Origin: an uncultured Eubacteriales bacterium
GTDB lineage: Bacteria > Bacillota > Clostridia > Lachnospirales > Lachnospiraceae
Direction of reading: 5' to 3'
Assembly (NCBI GenBank): GCA_900548855.1
Contig: URMF01000088.1
Coordinates: forward strand, 1-7,112
DNA length: 7,112 nucleotides
Below are positions 1-5,507 of this stretch, in pieces; positions within the stretch are counted from its first letter, which is position 1; each line of letters begins with the position of its first letter. Made by a program: the position numbers and the translations under genes. The notes beneath the pieces are model-generated. The model had not been told where the DNA came from and searched no databases. It saw only the letters and a program-made list of their open reading frames with translations.

Positions 1-1
1 C

Positions 2-400
2 ACTGCCGCTGCTGCCGCCGATGGCACTGCTTTTGTGTTCATGGGCCACGGCACTTCCCATACCGCAAAGATCAGCTACAGCCAGATGCAGATCACCATG
101 CAGACCCTGGGCTATGACAATGTGTTCATTGGCACTGTTGAGGGCGAGCCGGAAGACACCGCCTGCGAGGCTGTGATCGAAAAGATCAAGGAAGCCGGTT
201 ACACCAAGGTTGTCCTGCGCCCCCTGATGGTGGTTGCCGGTGACCATGCAAAAAATGATATGGCAGGGGAAAAAGACTCCTATGTGACCAGGCTTCGGGA
301 GGCTGGTTTTGCTGTGGAGCCGGTGATAAAGGGGCTTGGAGAATATCCGCAGTTCCGCAGTCTGTATGTAGAAAAGGTAAAGAGGATGCTCTGCATATAG
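2..400 (+). CDS. cbiK: Sirohydrochlorin cobaltochelatase CbiK, C-terminal part (5' end outside window)
   Basis: Inserts Co2+ into sirohydrochlorin to give cobalt-sirohydrochlorin, the first committed step of the anaerobic cobalamin route. The reading frame is open from the left edge, so the gene is truncated by the window; the GTG at 35 is internal, not a start. Visible are the MGHGTSH motif (codons at 41-61) and the VVAGDHAKNDM motif (around 224-262). The first histidine of MGHG and the histidine of GDHA correspond to the two conserved metal-site histidines of the CbiK family. About 130 residues remain; full-length family members are about 260-300 residues, so roughly the C-terminal half is present. 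Whether a signal peptide precedes it cannot be seen. Codon use changes sharply at about 245 (see findings). The gene is followed by cbiL after about 40 bp, consistent with an operon. Family assignment is confident; cellular location is unknown. Confidence 0.9.
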   Translation, partial: TAAAAADGTAFVFMGHGTSHTAKISYSQMQITMQTLGYDNVFIGTVEGEPEDTACEAVIEKIKEAGYTKVVLRPLMVVAGDHAKNDMAGEKDSYVTRLREAGFAVEPVIKGLGEYPQFRSLYVEKVKRMLCI

Positions 401-439
401 CAGGGCATTTTATAAAGAATGAGATGGAGTATAGGAAGG

Positions 440-1144
440 ATGGCAGGAAAAATATATGGAGTCGGAGTAGGTCCGGGGAACCCGGAATTACTGACTATAA
501 AAGCAGTGCAGATTATCCGGGAGTGTGATATAATTGGAATACCGGCGAAGGATGCCGTTTCCTGTACCGCATACCAGATTGCAAGGAAAGCGGTTCCGGA
601 GGTGGAGGCAAAACCTGTAATTGCAGTGGCAGTACCGATGACAACAGATAGAGAGCGCTTGTGTGCGGCGTATGACCAAGGCTGCAGAGAGTTGGTGAAT
701 GCGCTTAAACAGGATAAGGAAATTGCGTTTTTAAATCTGGGAGATCCGTCGATATATGGAAGCTATATGGAGCTTCATAAGAGGATAACGGAGGCGGGTT
801 TTCAGGCAGAACTGGTAAGCGGTGTACCGTCCTTTTGTGCAGTGGCGGCGGCTCTTGGTGTGTCTCTGGGCTCCGGCGAAGAAAGCATTCATATATTGCC
901 AGGCCGGTACGAGCCGGAGGAATTAGAGGTATATAACGGGACGAAGGTTTTGATGAAATCCGGCGGCAGGCTTGGTGAACTGAAAAAACGGCTGGCAGAA
1001 TCAGAGCAGGAAGGGCAGATAGCTGCCTATGCTGTGACGAACTGTGGCATGGAAGACCAGGTGATATGCCGGGATATTCGGGAGCTGGAGGAAGGGGCAG
1101 GATACTTTACAACGGTTATTGTAAAAGAACGCAGGGAGTGGTAA
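440..1144 (+). CDS. cbiL: Cobalt-precorrin-2 (cobalt-factor II) C20-methyltransferase CbiL
   Basis: SAM-dependent tetrapyrrole methylase that methylates C20 of cobalt-factor II/cobalt-precorrin-2 in the cytoplasm. From the chosen start the protein has 234 residues, the usual size. It opens with the family signature MAGKIYGVGVGPGNP (glycine-rich GVGPG loop at about residues 7-13), and has the LGDPSIYGSY SAM-site motif at about 100-109 and a VSGVPSFCAVAAALG segment. An in-frame ATG at 419 would add seven residues (MRWSIGR) not expected in the family. The ATG at 440 has GGAG at 426-429 with a spacing of 10 bases and starts exactly at the conserved N terminus, so I prefer it, though 419 cannot be excluded. 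The gene lies between cbiK and a small membrane-protein gene, all on the same strand with short gaps. No anomalies seen. Confidence 0.93.
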   Translation: MAGKIYGVGVGPGNPELLTIKAVQIIRECDIIGIPAKDAVSCTAYQIARKAVPEVEAKPVIAVAVPMTTDRERLCAAYDQGCRELVNALKQDKEIAFLNLGDPSIYGSYMELHKRITEAGFQAELVSGVPSFCAVAAALGVSLGSGEESIHILPGRYEPEELEVYNGTKVLMKSGGRLGELKKRLAESEQEGQIAAYAVTNCGMEDQVICRDIRELEEGAGYFTTVIVKERREW

Positions 1145-1166
1145 AACAGAGAGGGGGTGGAAACCA

Positions 1167-1394
1167 ATGGGTGTTATATTAACCACAATTATAATATTTA
1201 TTCCTGTTTTTATAGCTATAATTCTGGCGGTTCTTTTTGTTCTTCACAGAAAAAAAGACGAAGAAGATGAAAAGGAATATATGAATACCTTATCAGAGGA
1301 AGAGAAAAAGGAATATTTATTACAAAAAAGTAAGGATATGCAAGCAGAGCAGTCATATTACCGTATGAATAATATTGTGTCTAATAAAAAGTAA
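1167..1394 (+). CDS. Small single-pass membrane protein of unknown function
   Basis: I do not recognise this 75-residue protein. Residues about 4-26 form one very hydrophobic helix rich in Ile, Val, Leu and Phe (it begins MGVILTTIIIFIPVF). HRKK follows immediately, then a highly charged, probably helical tail (KKDEEDEKEY, SEEEKKEY) ending in NKK. By the positive-inside rule the N terminus is outside and the charged tail in the cytoplasm. The hydrophobic stretch could instead be an uncleaved signal anchor; no cleavage site or lipobox is evident. A purine-rich ribosome binding site (GGGGGTGG, about 1153-1160) precedes the ATG by about six bases, supporting translation. It sits 22 bp after cbiL and 76 bp before cbiD, so it is probably co-transcribed with corrin genes, but it matches no known corrin enzyme and is too short, with only one membrane span, to be CbiN. 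It is more AT-rich than its neighbours, partly because of Ile/Phe/Lys codons. Confidence 0.75.
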   Translation: MGVILTTIIIFIPVFIAIILAVLFVLHRKKDEEDEKEYMNTLSEEEKKEYLLQKSKDMQAEQSYYRMNNIVSNKK

Positions 1395-1470
1395 TGGCTT
1401 GAGAGATTTATCAGTAGTACGAAGCTGTTTCAAAGAGGATATTTTGGAAAGCTAGGGGAAGGTTAGCACC

Positions 1471-2691
1471 ATGGAAGCTTACATCATAAAAAATCAAAAA
1501 CAGCTGCGGTTTGGAATTACTACGGGAACCTGTGCGGCAGCGGCGGCAAGGGCGGCAGCACTGCACCTGCTGTTGGGACAGTCCGCAGACAAGGGGAATG
1601 ATGTTATTGAGATTTGCACACCCGGAGGAATGGTTGTAAATGTTCCTGTCAGCGAGGTATCTGTATCGGGGAAATCCTGCCAGTATATGGTGGTGAAGGA
1701 CAGTGGTGATGATCCGGATGTGACTGACGGGGCAGAGATTTTTGCGGCAGTGGAAAGGATAGATGCCTCTTGTATGAGGGAAAGACCGGTATTTCACTCG
1801 GAACATTTTAATAATCTTTATTTAGATGGCGGGAAAGGGATTGGCCGAGTCATGAAAGCGGGATTAGAGCAGTCCATTGGGCAGGCTGCTATTAACACGG
1901 TTCCAAGGGAAATGATATTCCAGGCTGTGGGCGAGGTGTGCCTGCTGGCGGAGTACAGCAGTCCGCTTTTGATTACCATATCCATTCCGGCAGGGGTGGA
2001 GCTGGCGGAGCGGACCTTTAATCCCAGGCTGGGAATCGAAGGCGGCATTTCGGTTCTGGGAACCAGTGGAATCATTGAACCTATGAGTGAAAAGGCTATT
2101 GTGGATACAATAGAGCTTGAGATAAAACAGCTTGCGAAGCAGGGTGTGAAGCATCTGCTTGTGACACCGGGCAATTATGGGCAGGCATATGCGTCACAAT
2201 ATCTCGGTTTAAATATGGAGCAAAGTGTAAAGTGTAGTAATTATATCGGAGAAACCATTGATTTGGCGGTTTCCTATGGTATGGAGCATTTCCTGTTAGT
2301 AGGAAACATTGGTAAGCTGGTAAAGCTGGCAGCAGGTATTATGAATACCCATTCCAGAGTGGCGGATGGAAGATGTGAAATCTTTGCGGTTCACACGATT
2401 CTCTGTGGAGGAACAGGGGAAATGGCACAGACCCTGATGAATTGTGTGAATACGGATGAGATGTTAAAATATCTGGTGGAATGGAATCTGAAGGAAGCAG
2501 TTGTGGGAAGTATTTGTAATAAAATAGAGGAGCATATGAAGTACCGCATTGGAGATAAAATGCAGTCTGCTGTGGTGTTGTTTTCCGAGAAGCTTGGTTT
2601 TTTGGGAGGCACTGGAAATTTCCACCAGTTGGTAAATGAGCTGAAGGAGGAAATGCTCTCAAAAAAAGCAAGGGGGAAGTGTAAAAAATGA
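1471..2691 (+). CDS. cbiD: Cobalt-precorrin-5B C1-methyltransferase CbiD
   Basis: Methylates C1 of cobalt-precorrin-5B to give cobalt-precorrin-6A, using SAM, in the anaerobic pathway. CbiD is not related to the tetrapyrrole methylase fold of CbiL/F/H/E. Diagnostic segments are LRFGITTGTCAAAAARAA at residues 12-29, VVKDSGDDPDVTDGAEI, GGKGIGRVMKAGLE, IPAGVELAERTFNPRLGI and GGISVLGTSGIIEPMSEKA. The protein has 406 residues, somewhat longer than the roughly 360-380 usual for the family; the excess includes a basic C-terminal tail (KKARGKCKK). The ATG at 1471 is preceded by AGGGGAAGG (1454-1462) with eight bases spacing. The TGA stop overlaps a following ATG (ATGA) that opens only a nine-codon frame. 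A strong terminator lies about 70 bp downstream, so cbiK-cbiL-small gene-cbiD may form one transcript. Family call is very secure. Confidence 0.96.
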   Translation: MEAYIIKNQKQLRFGITTGTCAAAAARAAALHLLLGQSADKGNDVIEICTPGGMVVNVPVSEVSVSGKSCQYMVVKDSGDDPDVTDGAEIFAAVERIDASCMRERPVFHSEHFNNLYLDGGKGIGRVMKAGLEQSIGQAAINTVPREMIFQAVGEVCLLAEYSSPLLITISIPAGVELAERTFNPRLGIEGGISVLGTSGIIEPMSEKAIVDTIELEIKQLAKQGVKHLLVTPGNYGQAYASQYLGLNMEQSVKCSNYIGETIDLAVSYGMEHFLLVGNIGKLVKLAAGIMNTHSRVADGRCEIFAVHTILCGGTGEMAQTLMNCVNTDEMLKYLVEWNLKEAVVGSICNKIEEHMKYRIGDKMQSAVVLFSEKLGFLGGTGNFHQLVNELKEEMLSKKARGKCKK

Positions 2692-2763
2692 ATATTGCAA
2701 CTCTGGAAGACGTATGATACACTATGTTCAAGTGAAATAATATAAGCAATTATTCACAAAGTG

Positions 2764-2798
2764 AAAACCCCAGAGGAGGCAGCCTCTGGGGTTTTCTT
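2764..2798 (+). terminator. Rho-independent terminator between cbiD and cbiF
   Basis: The arms AAAACCCCAGAGG (2764-2776) and CCTCTGGGGTTTT (2783-2795) are perfect 13-bp reverse complements with a six-base loop (AGGCAG). Eight of the thirteen pairs are G-C, if the flanking A/T pairs are counted in the stem, and the right arm runs into TTTTCTT. This is a strong intrinsic terminator for + strand transcription. The A run on the left gives some symmetry, so weak function in the other direction is possible. It lies inside an otherwise continuous run of corrin genes, only 30 bp before the cbiF start, so it could end the upstream transcript or act as an attenuator. The structure is read directly; its regulatory role is inferred. 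Confidence 0.9.
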
Positions 2799-2828
2799 GT
2801 CGATAACAGTGTAAAAAGGAGTAAAATT

Positions 2829-3587
2829 ATGGTTCATTTTGTGGGCGCTGGTCCCGGAGCAGAGGACTTGATAACTATAAGAGGACATAAATTAATAGAA
2901 AATGCAGATGTGATTATTTATGCAGGTTCCCTTGTGAATCCAGCTCTTCTGAAATCGGCAAAGGAAGAGTGCAGCATTTATAACAGTGCTTATATGAATC
3001 TGGAAGAAGTGATAGAGGTTATGGTGGGGGCGGAAAAAAAAGGATTGACGACAGTCCGCCTGCATACCGGTGACCCGGCAATTTTTGGTGCAGTCCGAGA
3101 ACAGATGGATGAATTGGAGAAAAGAGGGATTGCATATGATGTATGTCCGGGGGTCAGCGCACTGTTTGGGGCGGCGGCAGCTCTGCGGACAGAGTACACT
3201 CTACCGGAGGTGTCCCAGAGTGTGATTATTACAAGGGCAGAGGGAAGAACAGCTGTACCGGAAAAGGAAGCATTGCCGGAGCTTGCCAGGCATCAGGCAA
3301 CCATGATTTTATTTCTGTCTTCGAGGCTGGCAGATAAGGTAAAGATACAATTATTAGAAGGAGGTTATGCACCGGAGACACCAGTGGCAGTGGTCTACAA
3401 GGCGACCTGGCCGGAGGAGAAAATTCTGCGGACAACGATTGAAAAACTGCCGGAAGCTATGAAACGGGAAGAGATTACAAAGACCGCATTAATTGTGGTT
3501 GGAGATGTGCTGGGCGGTGAATATGCAAAGTCAAAGCTGTATGACGCCTCATTTTCGACGGAATTTCGGAAGGGAAGACCTTCGTAA
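2829..3587 (+). CDS. cbiF: Cobalt-precorrin-4 C11-methyltransferase CbiF
   Basis: SAM-dependent methylase that adds the C11 methyl group to cobalt-precorrin-4, giving cobalt-precorrin-5A. The 252-residue protein is the normal length. Family features in order are the N-terminal VHFVGAGPGAEDLIT (GAGPG at residues 6-10), YAGSLVNP (31-38), LHTGDPAIFG (78-87, SAM site), CPGVSALFGAAAAL (106-119), PEVSQSVIITRAEGRTAVPE (126-145) and ATMILFLS (157-164). The YAGSLVNP and EVSQ...TR.EGRT strings separate CbiF/CobM from the related CbiL, CbiH and CbiE. ATG 2829 follows AAAGGAG (2815-2821) with seven bases spacing. It is the first gene after the terminator at 2764-2798, so its expression may depend on readthrough or on a promoter in 2692-2763. 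A 75-bp spacer leads to cbiG. Confidence 0.96.
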   Translation: MVHFVGAGPGAEDLITIRGHKLIENADVIIYAGSLVNPALLKSAKEECSIYNSAYMNLEEVIEVMVGAEKKGLTTVRLHTGDPAIFGAVREQMDELEKRGIAYDVCPGVSALFGAAAALRTEYTLPEVSQSVIITRAEGRTAVPEKEALPELARHQATMILFLSSRLADKVKIQLLEGGYAPETPVAVVYKATWPEEKILRTTIEKLPEAMKREEITKTALIVVGDVLGGEYAKSKLYDASFSTEFRKGRPS

Positions 3588-3662
3588 TGGAGTTGCTGGG
3601 AAAAATGCAGAATGGGAAAGGATATCCCGGCAGACCTTATGTGAAAGAAAGGGAAACAGGAA

Positions 3663-4739
3663 ATGAAAATGCTTATGATTGCATGTAGCAGAAATGCATA
3701 TTATCTCATGCAGGATTTAAAGAACAGATGGGAGAATAAGGAACCGGATACCACTATTATTTGTAAGGTGAAATGCAGTTGTCTTCCGGAAAGCTCCATG
3801 AGCCAGAGTGTTTTAGAATGTGTGAGAGAATGGTTTGATAAGGTGGATGCCATCGTATTTTTTTCTGCGGCGGGGATTGCAGTGAGAAGCATTGCTCCCT
3901 GTTTAAAACATAAATCCTCTGATCCGGCAGTGGTGGTGGTGGATGAAACCGGAAAATTCAGTATTTCCCTGTTATCCGGACATGCTGGCGGTGCAAATGA
4001 GCTGGCGCAGAAAATTGCAGATATGACAGGTGCGGTTCCTGTCATTACGACGGCAACTGACAGGGAGGATAAGTTTGCTGTAGATGATTATGCAAGGCGG
4101 CATGATTTGGCAGTAACGGACTGGAAGCTGGCAAAGGAGATATCTGCGGCAGTTTTAGAGGGAGAGCCGATTGGATTCTGTGTGGACAATACAGCTTTAA
4201 AGGAAAATGAGTTTGAAGAGGGATTGCCGGAGGAGGTTCATTTTTATCGGGGAGATGGGAATGGACAGGAGAAAAGAGGAATCCAGATTTGTTATTCAAG
4301 AGTTTTTCGGCAATTCTTTCCGGTTACCCTCCAGCTGGTGCCAAGGATTTTTGTGATTGGCATTGGATGTAAAAAGAACACCGGGGAAGAGAAGATTGCC
4401 AGTGCAGTTAAGCAATGTCTGGAGGATAACAATATCCGGTCTGAAGCGGTATACGCCGTGGCGAGTATTGATATGAAAAAGCAGGAGAGAGGCATTACAG
4501 AATTTTGCAAAAATAAGAAGCTTCCGTTTCTGACGTATTCTTCCGGTGAGTTACAGTCTTTGGAGGGAGAGTACAGCTGCTCTTCCTTTGTGGAGCAGGT
4601 AACCGGTGTGTCCAATGTCTGTGAACGAAGTGCCATGGCGGCAGCGGGAGGCAGGCTTGTCTGTGGTAGAAGGGTATATGATGGGGTGACGGTGGCAATC
4701 GCACAATGCAGAAGCAAAGCCGAGGAAGCCACAGAATAG
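3663..4739 (+). CDS. cbiG: Cobalt-precorrin-5A hydrolase CbiG
   Basis: Opens the ring-A delta-lactone of cobalt-precorrin-5A and releases the two-carbon fragment as acetaldehyde, giving cobalt-precorrin-5B for CbiD. The 358-residue protein has the usual CbiG architecture. An N-terminal domain carries SAAGIAVRSIAP (68-79), KSSDPAVVVVDE (84-95) and ISLLSGHAGGAN (101-112), followed by ITTATD (128-133). A divergent middle region spans about 145-225. A C-terminal domain carries VIGIGCKKNT (231-240), ASIDMKKQE (267-275) and TGVSNVCERSA (314-324). ATG 3663 is preceded by a purine-rich AGGGAAACAGGAA stretch; the close ATGs at codons 3 and 5 are alternative starts that hardly change the product. It lies 21 bp upstream of cbiH. 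No key segment is missing. Confidence 0.96.
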   Translation: MKMLMIACSRNAYYLMQDLKNRWENKEPDTTIICKVKCSCLPESSMSQSVLECVREWFDKVDAIVFFSAAGIAVRSIAPCLKHKSSDPAVVVVDETGKFSISLLSGHAGGANELAQKIADMTGAVPVITTATDREDKFAVDDYARRHDLAVTDWKLAKEISAAVLEGEPIGFCVDNTALKENEFEEGLPEEVHFYRGDGNGQEKRGIQICYSRVFRQFFPVTLQLVPRIFVIGIGCKKNTGEEKIASAVKQCLEDNNIRSEAVYAVASIDMKKQERGITEFCKNKKLPFLTYSSGELQSLEGEYSCSSFVEQVTGVSNVCERSAMAAAGGRLVCGRRVYDGVTVAIAQCRSKAEEATE

Positions 4740-4760
4740 CAAAAGGGAGAGGAAAATGGT

Positions 4761-5507
4761 ATGTGTCGGTTGTATGTGGTGGGAATAGGTCCCGGTGAAT
4801 ATGAAAAAATGACGCTGGAAGCACAGAATATTTTGGCACAGTGTGAAGTGATTGCGGGATATACTGTTTACGTTGATTTGTTAAAGAAGTATTTTTCAGA
4901 TAAGGAATATATTGTAACGGGAATGACCAAAGAAACAGAGAGGTGCCGGCTGGCATTGCAGTCCGCAGCAGCAGGCAAAAGAACGGCAATGGTATGCAGT
5001 GGAGATGCAGGAGTTTATGGCATGGCAGGAATTTTACTGGAGTTAGGGGAAGACTATCCGCAGGTAGACATTTCCGTGGTGGCAGGTGTAACTGCCGCAT
5101 TGTCGGGTGCTGCAGTTTTAGGAGCACCTCTGGGTCATGATTTTGCTGTAATCAGCTTGAGTGATTTGCTAACTCCATGGGATAAAATTGAACTGCGGTT
5201 AAAATGTGCCGCCATGTCGGATATGGCAATCTGCCTTTATAATCCTTCCAGCAGAAAGCGAAGGGACTATTTGCAAAGGGCGTGTAATCTGATTCTGGAA
5301 TACCAGAATCAGGATACAGTCTGCGGTTTTGTAAAAAATATCGGAAGAGAGGGTGAGTGTTATGAGATTTTGCCTCTCAGTCAGCTGGCAGAAGCCAAGG
5401 TGGATATGTTTACAACTGTATTTATCGGGAACTCTCAGACAAGACAGATTAAAAATCGCATGGTGACACCGAGAGGATATAAAGATTCTGTTCAGGAGGA
5501 AAGGTAG
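4761..5507 (+). CDS. cbiH: Cobalt-precorrin-3 C17-methyltransferase (ring contraction) CbiH
   Basis: Tetrapyrrole methylase that methylates C17 and drives ring contraction of cobalt-precorrin-3 to cobalt-precorrin-4. The 248-residue protein shows YVVGIGPGEYEKMT (5-18), GYTVYVDLL (33-41), TGMTKETERC (53-62), CSGDAGVYGMAG (79-90), LGAPLGHDFAVISLSDLLTPW (within 120-140), CLYNPSS (158-164) and VDMFTTVFIGNS (214-225). The ISLSDLLTPW and LYNP strings are typical of CbiH/CobJ. Position 108 is Ala in VVAGVTAA where many relatives have Pro (PGVTA); I regard this as family variation. ATG 4761 follows GGGAGAGGAA (4745-4754) by six bases; an ATG at 4756 is in another frame. No C-terminal ferredoxin-like extension is present. 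The stop codon abuts the start of the next gene, so translational coupling is likely. Confidence 0.96.
   Translation: MCRLYVVGIGPGEYEKMTLEAQNILAQCEVIAGYTVYVDLLKKYFSDKEYIVTGMTKETERCRLALQSAAAGKRTAMVCSGDAGVYGMAGILLELGEDYPQVDISVVAGVTAALSGAAVLGAPLGHDFAVISLSDLLTPWDKIELRLKCAAMSDMAICLYNPSSRKRRDYLQRACNLILEYQNQDTVCGFVKNIGREGECYEILPLSQLAEAKVDMFTTVFIGNSQTRQIKNRMVTPRGYKDSVQEER
5494..5504 (+). promoter_or_regulatory. Shine-Dalgarno site for cbiJ-cbiE inside the 3' end of cbiH
   Basis: AGGAGGAAAGG lies in the last codons of cbiH, with only the final TAG between it and the ATG at 5508 (three-base gap from the end of the stretch, about eight from the AGGAGG core). The cbiH stop and the next start touch with no spacer, which fixes the start of the fusion gene and suggests coupled translation of the two proteins. 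Confidence 0.75.

Noticed and set aside
419..439. ATG at 419 as the start of cbiL
   Set aside because: It adds seven residues ahead of the conserved family N terminus and has a weaker, more distant ribosome binding site than ATG 440. Kept only as an alternative.
1430..1453. Imperfect hairpin upstream of the cbiD ribosome binding site (AGC..TTTC.AAA pairing with TTT.GAAAGCT)
   Set aside because: Helices of three to four pairs interrupted by bulges, mostly A/T; no support for regulation.
1411..1806. Long open frames on the - strand opposite cbiD, cbiG, cbiH and cbiJ-cbiE
   Set aside because: They lie opposite clearly identified + strand genes, have low-complexity Ser/Pro/His/Leu-rich translations, and lack recognisable domains. 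They are shadows of the coding strand.
5040..5140. Ala instead of Pro in the CbiH VVAGVTAA segment as an inactivating change
   Set aside because: All other SAM- and substrate-site motifs are intact and small-residue variation here is plausible within the family.
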